A DNA stretch of 64,000 nt, taken from Nigrospora sphaerica (lineage: Eukaryota; Ascomycota; Sordariomycetes; Amphisphaeriales; Apiosporaceae). Made by a program: the position numbers and the translations under genes. Below are positions 20,461-30,957 of this stretch, piece by piece (the stretch's first letter is position 1; every line of letters starts with the position of its first letter). The notes under the pieces are model-generated. The model was given only the letters and a program-made list of their open reading frames with translations. It was not told the origin of the DNA and did not search any database. The stretch is from the NCBI GenBank assembly GCA_018287875.1, contig JAGVVL010000027.1, positions 186,001-250,000 of the forward strand, in the 5' to 3' direction.

Positions 20461-21842
20461 AAGTGACTGGCCAAAAGTCTGCGCACAGACTACATCACCA
20501 ACCACTCGCTAATTTCTACCCTTCAACTTTTATTACAACTCACGCACTCAATTCGATAGCAAATTAAGTAGGTTTTTTTTTTAAAAGAAAACTCTCGAAG
20601 TGTAGTTTAATAATGGCTATACCAGCCTCTTACGCGAAGTACCGCTGCTATACGCCGTGGGATTGACTTTAATAGCTTTAAAATGAGGCCGTGATCTAGC
20701 TCACTCCACGCCAACTCGATTATCTCCCTTGCATACGCGTAATCGTTTATGTTATCCTTCAGATATTGAAAACGAGGCTCGATTTCATATATCTTAAGCT
20801 TTAGGGCCCTCCAGACTTGCTCAATAGGGTTGAGGTCGGGGCTATAAGCAGGCCACTTAATCGTCCAAATGCCCTTACTTTCGAGGAAGTCCCGGACCGC
20901 ATGCGAACGATGTATACGCGCATTATCTTGCATGAAGAGGTCTCCAGCCTCATATAGAGGCACGAGTCCTTCCTCTAGGACCTCCATATAGCGGGTAGAG
21001 GTGAAGCCCTTACGTGCAGAGTCCGGATCACCCTCACAGAAAATGAGGGGGACATCCCAGACTCGTCATCCCTCTGCCACACCATACCCCATACCATAAG
21101 GCTGATACGAGGCCTTGAGTGTGGCAGAGGGTTCACGAGGTCCTCACGGAAGCGCTCGCGCGCGTATCGGAACACCCATTCGCCAGGTTTAGAGGGTTCG
21201 TTTTGAATCGTGCATTCGTCGGAGAAGAGGTATCGCATAAGCAGCTCTTGAGCGTCTTTAGAGGACCACTCACGGCAGAAACGAAGCCTCTGTATAGCGT
21301 CTTCTTTAGTGAGGAGAATACGCTTCGCAGCGCGCCAGTGGCCGATATGTCTCTTACGAAGAGCGCGCTTCGCCGTCCTTGCAGAGAAGGTCCTAAGTCG
21401 AGGGTCGAAGAGAGCGTCTCTCTCGACGCAGATCTCTTTCCACGTGGCACGCGGCTTCCTCCGTATTAATTGAAATACGTAACGCTCTTGTCGAGAGGTT
21501 AACCTACGCGGTCGACCACTTCTTTTCTTAGGTTTTGTTGTTTCCCGTTGAGTGACGCGCCTCACAAGGTTGGTGATAGTTTCGCGTCGACGCGTTCCGA
21601 AGGCCTTTGCAATGGCACTATGCGGTTGACCGCATATAGCGAAAGCTACAATAGCCGCGACAGCCTCAGGGCTAAACTGTCCGTTAGGCTTGCGCTCTGC
21701 GGTTAAAATGCGACCAAATTCGTGCATATCCATGGCTAATTAAGCGAGTTATGGGCAGATGAAGAGATAGGGTGGTTATGTTGATGTCGTGAAGTTGGCA
21801 CGAGGGGGGTGGCCTGTGCGCAGACTTTTGTCCAGTGATTTT
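20461..21842 (-). mobile_element. Tc1/mariner-type DNA transposon
   Basis: The element is about 1.38 kb and bounded by inverted repeats of 28 bp. The left end begins AAGTGACTGGCCAAAAGTCT (20461-20488). The reverse complement of the right end (21814-21841) agrees at 25 of 28 positions, including CAAAAGTCTGCGCACAG. TA dinucleotides at 20459-20460 and 21843-21844 fit the TA target duplication of the superfamily. It encodes one transposase on the minus strand. The intact ends suggest relatively recent insertion. Confidence 0.88.
20607..21733 (-). pseudogene. Tc1/mariner transposase (DD34E), one frameshift
   Basis: The start ATG 21733 gives a helix-turn-helix N-terminus (FSPEAVAAIVAFAICGQPHS, then GRPRRLTSRQERYVFQLI). 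The catalytic triad is readable: D in LFSDECTIQ, D in LFMQDNARIH and E in LNPIEQVW, with 34 residues between the last two. One base is missing near 21050 in a GGG run: the frame before ends QRDDESG and the next resumes DVPLIFCEGDPDSARKGF. The two halves cover 20975-21733 and 20607 to about 21050. Apart from this shift the protein looks complete, so a sequence error or very recent inactivation is possible. Confidence 0.87.
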
Positions 21843-21844
21843 TA

Positions 21845-22946
21845 GCTGAGCATGTCGCGTGGCAAGGAGTCGCGGGCCGACCCGCCTAGGAACGGAAAGC
21901 TTCGCTAGCCTGTCCATCTTTTGCGCCCAGACTGCCCAACTCTCTTATACTGTTCTCGGTGATGGGTCGTGAGGAAGTCGCGTCGTGGTCTGCGGTCTGG
22001 TTCAGGGTGCGAGGCGAGACAATTGGTATGGCGGGGGCGCCTCGGATCGAAAGGATGTCGGGGACTTGACGACCAAGGCGGCCTGAACGCCCATCGCTCG
22101 CCGGGCTCGTGTGGCGTACAGCAGAACGGAGAGACGTACCGGGCATCCTTAGTTTCCGAGGCGATACCAGGCGGTGCAGAGGACACCTGCGTCGCATGCC
22201 GTCATGCTGTCTGTACTAAACGCGACAGGGCGCTTGCTGGGGTTCCCGGCTCCGCTGGTCGAGTAAGACTCGATCGCAGGGATGCCGGCGGCTTTGCGTC
22301 GGCGAGGACCAGGCGCCGCCGCGGTCGAGGCCAGCTGTGGAGGGTCAAGCATGCACGGCGAGGTACTCCTTGGCTCGACTTGGATAACAGGGAGCGACCG
22401 TGCGAAGCGACATGGAATGCCTGCCGTCTTTGGATGCTCACGTCGCGTGCTTCCGTGGGCCCAGTATTACTGGACAGCCTCGCCGCACCCGCACCACCAC
22501 AAAGCGCGTCACAACGCGCTTTCCCGACGAATAGTGGACAGTGGACCCCTCTGCTGCTCCTACCTATAGGCGCCCATCTACGTGCCTCTTTTCATCACCG
22601 CGGGAACATAATTGCATTATGTACGGGTCAAACGAAGGTGTGCTTGCTGCTCTTCTGTGCGGCTCCCTATCGATCATGTCCCGCGCCTCTGCGACGCGCC
22701 AACGCCTGCATTGGGAAAAAATCGAGGGGCATGCCCAATCCCAGATGTCAGCAACTGAGCAGAAGCTCTGACCGCGGGACGAGTGGTCTCGCGCAGAGAT
22801 AATGTGTCTGGTAGCATATCCGTAGGCTCCAGATTATCTAGGACGGAAGCAACCTTCCCGACGAAACGGGCGGATAAATCCTCGGACCATGAGTTCATTC
22901 CAGTGTTGTAATAAATATGCGCATCACCCCCAACCCTTTATCCATT
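21845..22946. other. Intergenic holding second copy of diverged repeat
   Basis: It contains the diverged repeat copy at about 21965-22550. No gene was recognised. The right part is the 3' flank of the PNP/NB-ARC/TPR gene. Confidence 0.5.
21965..22550 (+). repeat. Diverged dispersed repeat, copy 2
   Basis: Counterpart of 700-1290, same orientation. The reverse-strand translations of both also share a loose pattern (IASET...F.CT.H...ERW), but without a known family or an intact frame, so this may only reflect DNA similarity. Confidence 0.45.
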
Positions 22947-25900
22947 TCACGCCTCGTTTCTCCGCCGCCTGGCCGAAATGCTTGCCAGGTTATGGCTGCT
23001 TTTGAGCGTAGCTGGGTGTTCTGGCCCCAGCGCTAATTCGTACAGCACCATTGTCTGCCTATGGAGCTGCTCCGCGTCCTCATACCGTTCCCGACTACGG
23101 AGGACTTCCGCGAGGTTGTTCATGCTGCCGAGAGTGAAAGGATGGTGCTGTCCTAGTTTCGTCTCGTACAGCTTACGTACCTGCCGATGGAGTTGCCCTG
23201 CTTCATCATACTGCCCCTGCTTATGAAGAACGGTTGCTAGGTTGTTCATGCTCGTAAGAGTGGAGGGATGATGCTCGCCTAACGTCGTCTTCTTCGACTC
23301 AAACGTCTGCCGATGCATCCTTTCAGCTTCCTCGTACTTCGCCAATCGTTGAAGCACGAGTGCGAGGTTGTTTATGCTGATGAGTGTTGAGGGGTGCTGT
23401 CCACCTAAAGCATCCTTTTTCCGGCCTAGTGTCTCCCGATGCATTGTCTCCGCTTCTTCGTACTTCCCATGCTGCCGAAGTGTTTCTGCGAGATTGTTCA
23501 TGCTGGCAAGTGTATCGGGGTGCTGCCGGCCCAGCACCTCCCCCCTCCGCTCAAGTGTCTGCTGATGTAGCTTCACGGCCTCGTCGTACTTCCTCTGCTG
23601 CCGAAGCGACTCTGCTAGGTTGCTCATGGTGTGGAGGGTGAACGGAGCCTTCTCGCGTAGAAGCTTTTCGGAAAGTTCTAGTGTTTGTCGATGCATCGCC
23701 TCCGCCTCCGCGTACTTCCCCTGGCTGCTGAGCACCGAGGCCAGGTTGTTCATGCTGGTGAGTGTGTCGGGATGCTCCGGGCCGAGCGCCTTCTTGCACT
23801 GCTCCACCGTCTGCCGATGCATCGTCTCCGCCTCCGCGTACTTCCCCTGGCTGCTGAGCACCTCAGCCAGGTTGTTCATGCTGGTGAGTGTGTCGGGATG
23901 CTCCGCGCCGAGCGCCTTCTTCGTCAGCTCCACAGTCTGCCGATGCATCGTCTCCGCCTGCTCGTACTTCCCCTGCCTGCTGAGCACTAAGGCCAGGTTG
24001 TTCATGCTGCTGAGTGTGGAGGGATGCTCCGCGCCGAGCGCCTGAGCGCATAAAGCAAGCTCTTTCCGATGCATCGTCTCCGCCTCCGCGTACTTCCCCT
24101 GGCTGCTGAGCACCTCGGCTAGGTTGTTCATGCTGGTGAGTGTGGAGGGATGCTCCGGGCCGAGCGCCTTCTTCCTCTGCTCCACCGTCTGCCGATGCAT
24201 CGTCTCCGCCTGCTCGTACTTCCCCTGCCTGCTGAGCACCGAGGCCAGGTTGTTCATGCTGGTGAGTGTGTCGGGATGCTCCGCGCCGAGCGCCTTCTTC
24301 CTCTGCTCCACCGTCTGCCGATGCATCGTCTCCGCCTCCTCGTACTTCCCCTGCCTGCTGAGCACCGAGGCCAGGTTGTTCATGCTGGTGAGTGTGTCGG
24401 GATGCTCCGGGTCGAGCGCCTTCTTGCACTGCTCCACCGTCTGCCGATGCATCGCCTCCGCCTCCGCGTACTTCCCCTGGCTGCTGAGCACCTCAGCCAG
24501 GTTGTTCATGCTGGTGAGTGTGGAGGGATGCTCCGGGCCGAGCGCCTGAGCGCATAAAGCAAGCTCTTCCCGATGCATCGTCTCCGCCTCCGCGTACTTC
24601 CCCTGGCTGCTGAGTACCAAGGCCAGGTTGTTCATGCTGGTGAGTGTGACGGGATGCTCCGGGCCGAGCGCCTTCTTCGTCAGCTCCACCGTCTGCCGAT
24701 GCATCGTCTCCGCCTGCTCGTACTTCCCCTGCCTGCTGAGCACCGAGGCCAGGTTGTTCATGCTGCTGAGTGTGTCGGGATGCTCCGCGCCGAACACCTC
24801 CAGTGCCAACTTCGCTGCCTGCGAATCGAATGGTTCCGCATCCCGATACCTCCCGTGTATTTCATTTCCCATCCCAATACTATGTAAAACCGTCCACAGT
24901 GCGCTCTTGTCTACGCATTGGCCCCCAAATGCTACAGCGGCCTGCGTGTGTGGCAGATAGCCCGCCCAAGCCTGCCGGGTCTCGTGCGTCGGTAGAGGGA
25001 GTATTTGCGCAAGCCCCGATATCGTGCGCGTGACTTGCTCGGCTTCTTCTCCCTTTTCTCGGAGCCAGTTACGCATTGCCAGACTAACGAGACGATGGAT
25101 ATCGAATCTCCCCGACGCATTCTCGGTCACCGTCCGCTGTTGGATGAAAGCGTACGCTGTTAATGTCCCGATTGCCTTGTCCCTCTTGATCTTACTTTCC
25201 GGCTGTGGGAGTAAAGAGACGGGAATGTCCTTCTCTGCTAGGTAGCTGCAGAACCCAAGATATTCTGCCGCGAGTTCATTGTCCCGCTTAATATGCCGGA
25301 ACGAAATTAGCCATGTTGTGGCTACTAGGTTCTTAATCTTCTTATACCGATCTTGGTCTTTAAAGTCTTCGCTAAGAACCGTGACGATCTCTTGTTCGGT
25401 CGACCGGAAGTACTCGAGGTACCCTAGTATGGTTACATTCGAGTTTTCTGCCATAAAAGCCGACGCCTGTCGAATCGCTAACGGCAGATAGGTAAGTTGC
25501 TGAAGCAACACTGCGGTATTGTACGGCCCGTTAATCTGACCTGGCTGGAGGTCCTGGTGCAGTAGCTGCATAGACTCCAAGTAGTCCAGTGGATCGAGCG
25601 TAAGTATGCCTTCTCGAGCCTCGAATCGGACAGCTACCTGGTGATTCCGGGTCGTGAGTAGGATCGAGCCGTTCTGGCTCCGAGGGAGATGCGACACGAG
25701 CTGGTCGTCGCTAAACAGCAGCGCTGGATCATCGGCATTATCGAGGATTAGAAGCCACGGGTCGACATCTTCCCGGCTTAGGTATGACTTCACCAGAGCT
25801 TTCACATCGGCTTTGTCGTCGTCTATCCCGTGGATCCTAAGGGCTCGGCCGATATCCCGGTATGCGTTTTCGAACATGGCCTTGTCTACGGCCGGGACCC

Positions 25901-27149
25901 AGAAGACGGCACAGTCGGGGTATGCTTTACGGACACGGTAGGAAGCCTCGATAGCGACCTGGGTCTTGCCAATACCGCCGAGACCCTCGACCACGGTCCT
26001 TTGGCAAGTGTCTGAGGAGGCTGTTGGCGGGATCGTCTCCTGAAGCTGCGCCAAGATGTCTTCGCGGCCGATGAAGAGTTTGTTCCTCTGGAATGGAACG
26101 AGAAAGGGGGGGTTCAGTTTCTCTATACAGGATGTTAGCTTTTATGCTTCCGCTAGTAAGTTATATAATAACCGAGGAGGACGGGGCGTGTGTAAACATT
26201 AGTCGCACGTACCTGGTGGGATCTTGCTGAGGAGTTCCCGCGCGAACACGGCTGCATTTCCCGCTGCGTACGATCGCCAGGTGTCGTTCTTATGAGAATC
26301 GGCGTAGTCGGCGATGCCTCGGATCACTAGACAGCGTCCGCTCGCGTCGATGCCCGCCGCCTCCGTCTCAATGCAGAGAGCGCCATCACACTCCTCCCGG
26401 ATCTGGTCACGGCGCGCGCCATCCTGGATAGCCGTGTGGCCGACCGCGATTCTTCCTTGGTGGAAGATGAGCCGATCAGCATCCTTCTCGGCTCTTGCTT
26501 GCCGTTGCACAAGCTCGCTGTGATCGCATGCCGCGCACGCATTCTGGTTCGGACCCTTATGCGGGTGCGACGCCTGGAAAAGTCGGTCCTTATCCAGACC
26601 GGGGAGTGTGAAATTTCGCCGGTGAGTTGACTCGAGTAACCGCTTTCCATGGTCCTGGAAAGTGCTCTGGCCTATCTCGTGGTCTGATACTAGCTTAGCG
26701 AGACCGTTTAAAAGTACCCGGTCCGGCCTATCGAGGTGAAACTTGATAGACTCGTAACAAATGTATGCGGGGCCACCGTCGCCGGGCCAACCGACCACAA
26801 CATCGCCGAGATGCACATCCTGCGTAGGGTCGTCGGGCGGCTGCGTAAGCGGGACGCCGCCGCCGACGCCGACGAGGAGGGTCATGCGGAGATTCGAGAA
26901 GGTCTTGAACATGGGCCCCGCCACGCGGCCTGCGTTAAAATTGCCCGTCAGGCCTTTTGGACAAGTAGCGATCACGACGTTATGGCCTCCTATGGCGCCG
27001 TACACGTAGACATTATCGTCGTGCTTCGTATTATAGTCGGGTGGCTCATGCTCCTCGTCGAGCATTAGGTGTGAGGGCAGCAGCTCAAGGTCGGACACGG
27101 GGGCGATCCACGCGACGCGGTAGTCCGCCGACCGTAGCTTCTTCGGCAT
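22947..27149 (-). CDS. PNP_UDP/NB-ARC/TPR NLR receptor
   Basis: This is a complete fungal NLR of 1370 aa from two exons, 27149-26213 and 26122-22947. The 90-bp intron (GTACGT...TATAG) joins KIPP to EKLNPPFLVPFQRNKLF in frame. Residues 1-312 form a nucleoside-phosphorylase-like (PNP_UDP) effector domain: YRVAWIAPVSDLELLP, GVGGGVP, and the conserved ETEAAG and RGIADYADSH motifs. NB-ARC follows, with Walker A GLGGIGKTQVA (about residue 357) and Walker B LLILDNADD (about 438). The region from about 750 to 1370 holds 14 TPR units of 42 aa plus a partial one, consensus EHPDTLTSMNNLA. Compared with the neighbouring paralogue, the PNP domain lacks about ten residues after the HLGDVVVGWPGDGG region. 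Known relatives act in non-self recognition and cell death; the nucleotide substrate or ligand cannot be told from sequence. It is transcribed divergently from the orphan PNP gene. Confidence 0.92.
23690..24800 (-). repeat. Homogenised 126-bp TPR repeats of the NLR
   Basis: Nine TPR units nearest the NB-ARC domain are almost identical at DNA level. The five units towards the C-terminus (22990-23690) have clearly diverged. The homogenised part mixes a few alternating variants (for example HRQTVEQ versus HREELALCAQ), as expected from unequal exchange or gene conversion. Confidence 0.85.
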
Positions 27150-28084
27150 CGTCGCCCAGCAGAAACTGAGGGGCCGGTAGACAATTGTGAGCTACGGCGT
27201 GACAGACTGATGTGATGGTTGGCGTGTTAGGTCATCGATGCCCCTTTGATGATTGCAGGTGCCGCTGTGTAGAGACCTTGAGTCCACGAGCGCTACAAGC
27301 GCGAGGCTGGCGTTCCCCGAGGCAGACTGCACGACCTGCTTTTCGGCCCACCATCTCGGCGGCCTCGGCGGCTACAGCAGCTACCGCGGAACATTGATTA
27401 GGTAGAGACGTCTGCGGCCGGGGCTGGGCAGGCTAGAAGGAGGCAGGCTGGAACGGGGCAGACTCTGCATCAGCCAGTGAGCGAAGGGCGTTTTTCCAGT
27501 GGCCTCACAGCTGGGCCAGTCGCTGGCTGGCGGGTTGCGCATGTGACGCGGCCGCGAAAAGGGCGCAGGCGCTTGGGGCTGCCATCGTCGGTGCCTGGTC
27601 AGCTGAAGATGGGTTACCTCGCGGTTGTCTAAACTTGGCTGGTTCCGACTCAATAACGGCGGACGTTGGTGATGCAAATTTGGGACTGGAGATACCCATC
27701 CTGCAATGAGTATCAATCGTACCCATTAACTGTAGTCTCCACATGAAAATATACACGGTTTGTGGCCACACTGGACTGAAAAGAGAGGTGCATGATGGGG
27801 TGCATGGATGCCAAATCCGCCCTGTCCAGCCACCCATGCTGATATGTTCCTAAATCAGCCGGGGACCGGAGTGTGCCACCCAACAGACCATCTAGGTTAA
27901 AAGGCAAGGTCTGTCGGGCTGCTGTGTTGATGATGCCGCCGAGCCACCTGGCGTATATAAGTTGGTGACTGAGTATGTAGTCACAGGTCCAGCCTGCATC
28001 TCAAATCTCACGATTTCCCTCGTGCTAAGTTAAATCGCGTCTTATTCTACACTCCAATTCGAATCCAGTCTATCCAGCTTTATC
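27150..28084. promoter_or_regulatory. Shared divergent promoter region of two PNP genes
   Basis: These 935 bp separate the start codons of the NLR (minus strand) and the orphan PNP gene (plus strand). A TATA-like TATATAA lies at 27954-27960, about 125 bp before the orphan gene's ATG, followed by a pyrimidine-rich leader. No TATA box was seen for the NLR side. No coding exon was recognised. Confidence 0.5.
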
Positions 28085-29233
28085 ATGGCACACAAGCTGC
28101 GGCGTACGGATTACCATGTCGCGTGGATCGCGCCTGTATCTGACCTCGAGCTGCTGCCCTCGCGCTTGATGCTCGACGAGGAGCATGACGCCCCCGATTA
28201 CGACACAAGCCATGACGACAATATCTACACGTTTGGTACCATGGAAGGCCATAATGTCGTCGTCGCCACCTGCCCAGCAGGCTTGACAGGCAACGTCAAC
28301 GCTGGCCGTGTAGCAGGGCCGATGTTCAAGACCTTCTCTGGCCTCCGCATGGCCCTGCTCGTCGGCATTGGTGGCGGCATCCCTCGCGCCAACCCCTCCA
28401 ATGATCCGACAGAAGATGTCCATGTCGGCGATGTCGTGGTTGGCTGGCCCGGCGACGGAGGTCCCGCTTGCGTCTACTACGACTCCGGAAAGTGGCATGC
28501 GAATGGCCGATTCGAACCGCGCGGTACCATCGACCGGCCTGACCGCGTGCTCTTGAATGCGCTTGCCAAGCTGGCATCGGACCACCAGATGAATTACTCT
28601 AGGTTCCAAGATCACCGGGATCGACTGCTCCGATCAAAGCACAAGCGAAAGTTCATTTTTCCCGGCCTCGATAAGGACCTCTTATTCCGGCCATCCTATC
28701 GCCATGATCCGAGCCATAACCATTGCGGTCACTGCGATCGTAGCGAGCTTGCCCGGCGCCCTGCGCGAACCGAGGACGACATCACTGGATTCTTTTTCCA
28801 CCAAGGACGAATTGCGACAGGGAATGCGGTTATTAGGGACGGCGAGCGCCGCGACCAAATCCGAGAGCTCTGTAAGGATGCCCTCTGCATCGAGATGGAG
28901 GCGGCGGGCGTCGATGCGAGCGGACGCTGCCTAGTGATCCGAGGCATCTCCGACTACGCCGACGCGCACAAGGACGACGTCTGGCAATCGTATGCAGCAG
29001 GACAGGCCGCGGTCTTTGCTCGGGAGCTGCTCCGTATCGTTCCGGGTGCCACGCTCCGAGGAATGGAAAGCGGGCCGATGGCTATGCACCTAGATTCGCT
29101 GTCAGAGACGTCTACTATGGCGCTAGGATCTGGCGAAACTACCCACCTATTGATGGCTAGCGAACAGCAGCAGCTACCATGGGAAGATCCTTATGCGGAC
29201 CAGGCTCCGGCCGTCATGCCCAGGCGAGCATGA
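28085..29233 (+). CDS. Orphan PNP_UDP-domain protein
   Basis: This is a single-exon gene of 382 aa. Residues 1 to about 315 are a PNP_UDP (nucleoside phosphorylase-like) domain about 70 percent identical by eye to the effector domain of the adjacent NLR. Shared motifs include HVAWIAPVSDLELLP, GIGGGIP, the metal-site-like CGHCDRSEL, EMEAAG and RGISDYADAHKDD. No NB-ARC or TPR follows. The last 65 residues are a unique acidic/polar tail (LDSLSETSTMALGSGETT) that ends normally. It may be a free-standing effector or adaptor, a partner of the NLR, or a truncated receptor; the intact frame and TATA-like promoter argue against a simple relic. Phosphorylase or nucleosidase activity is possible from the family but not demonstrated. 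Confidence 0.87.
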   Translation: MAHKLRRTDYHVAWIAPVSDLELLPSRLMLDEEHDAPDYDTSHDDNIYTFGTMEGHNVVVATCPAGLTGNVNAGRVAGPMFKTFSGLRMALLVGIGGGIPRANPSNDPTEDVHVGDVVVGWPGDGGPACVYYDSGKWHANGRFEPRGTIDRPDRVLLNALAKLASDHQMNYSRFQDHRDRLLRSKHKRKFIFPGLDKDLLFRPSYRHDPSHNHCGHCDRSELARRPARTEDDITGFFFHQGRIATGNAVIRDGERRDQIRELCKDALCIEMEAAGVDASGRCLVIRGISDYADAHKDDVWQSYAAGQAAVFARELLRIVPGATLRGMESGPMAMHLDSLSETSTMALGSGETTHLLMASEQQQLPWEDPYADQAPAVMPRRA

Positions 29234-29245
29234 GAAGGGAGTAAG

Positions 29246-29456
29246 TGTCACGGTTCAAGAAGCGATCTGTTGATGACTCAAGGGTTCTATTGAGGTGCGA
29301 AAACTACAGGTGAAGAGGAAAAGAAGAGGAAGAGGCACCTCTCAGTCACTGTTTGGCAGGAATATATCCAGCCGGCGGCAGTACGTACCGCCAGCCAGTG
29401 GTGTAAGTGGTCCTTGCATCCATCTGCCCTTTACCTATGTACCCGTGCCGTAACAG
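29246..29456 (+). repeat. 212-bp repeat with palindrome, 3' of orphan PNP gene
   Basis: Begins 12 bp after the stop codon of the PNP gene and matches 4165-4376 in inverse orientation. The palindromic core (29369-29392) is slightly imperfect here: GGCGGCAGTACGTACCGCC. The tail from the core to CCGTAACAG is also found near 120-186. Confidence 0.8.
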
Positions 29457-30957
29457 TAAGCTGTGTCGCCAACAGCACCTTCCCCAGTTTACGGCATGCC
29501 GCGAAGGTAGTATACTCAGTTCCAGCGCCATGCCCAACTGAACCAGGTCGTTGATTGGCACGATGATCTTCACCATAGCAATGAAGCGACCCAGTCTGTC
29601 GCAGTTGGAAACAGTGCAGCCGTATGGAAGTTTGACACCCCGAACGACCACCTTGACCTAGAGCACCGACGTGTAGGTGGATGTATGCGTTGTAACATAA
29701 CATAGTTCATGTTCCCTGGCACGTGAACCAGCGAGTACTTCATGGCTAAGGTCCATGGGTGGGATGAAGAAAAAGGCGAAGGGTCAAATCTGATCTTTCA
29801 GTCAAGTCTCAGTCTGTCGGCTAGCGTACATTGGATCAAGTTATATGGAGTACTTGAAAGAGCTGAAGTGTAAAGCCACTAACTGTAAACCTTACTAAAC
29901 CAAAAGTGTTTCTCAGGGAAATCTGATGAACATACAGCTTTGGGTCTCTGATGCAGTTGTACGACCAGCCTACCTCCCTCTTTGTTCACCAGATGAAACG
30001 AGGCCGGCCGGTTATACATGTTCCTCTGTCGTCGTCCGCTTGACCGTGCCGCCCATCCGAATAGACTTTCCGGTCTCCAACTAGCACTCGGCTGTGGACA
30101 CCGATATTATGAGACTGGATGCCGCTTCAACAGTTGGCGGTGACGGCCTCAGCCCGGCGCCGCAATGCGCCATTGGCTGCTTGGCTTATAACCTTCCATG
30201 TTCAATCAAAATGTGGTTTCAAAGGGACGGCTGGCTGGATGTAGAAGAAGCTGATCGGCCTACCGGTCCACTGATGGCCCTGGCTAGCTCTCGCAAACCG
30301 CCAACGGCAGCCCATCCATCGGCCATGGCTCAACGATAGCCACCCGCCCCGAGCGGCATTCTCTAACTCCCGCAAGCATCAAGAAACTCCGAAGCAAAAC
30401 CCGGGGGCGTTTCTGGTGACACTTCTGACGAGTCCGGCGGATTGGGTCTGAGCAGTTTGTGAGCTCAATATGGGCCCGTCACCCAAGATCGCAGGTGGTT
30501 TGAGAAGAGCTCCGGGACCTAGCCGGTAGTGCGTAACGTGGCTTTGGTTTCCTCTATCACGCCAAAGCGAATTACGTGCCATGTGGCTGTTTCCCACTGT
30601 CGATACAAACAGACAGTATCGGGTATTTTGTACTTTGGGCCGGCTTCTACCTCCCGTGGCGGTAAGTATACCTAGGTTCTGTACATGGAGATTGATCTTG
30701 AAGGTGGCCCCGCTAACTACTTGCGCCGGACTGGCTTTGAGCCCGGTTGGCTGGCCCACAGCAAGTTTGGAACCTACCCAAGGTAAGGAGAAGAAGTACT
30801 TGACCAATCAAGGCACATTCGTCAGCTCCTGGAGAAACGGAGATTGAACTCTTCCCCGGAGATAGCAGGTAGGTGGCGTAAATCTTGACGCACTTACACC
30901 CGCCGCACTGGGTCGTATTATCTTGTAGCCGGTATTTGTCAACATCGCCCGCAGACG
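29457..30957. other. Intergenic boundary between accessory and conserved block
   Basis: No supported gene. It marks the change from NLR/repeat-rich DNA on the left to housekeeping genes on the right. The last 100 bp are the upstream region of the DUF1308 gene. Confidence 0.5.
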
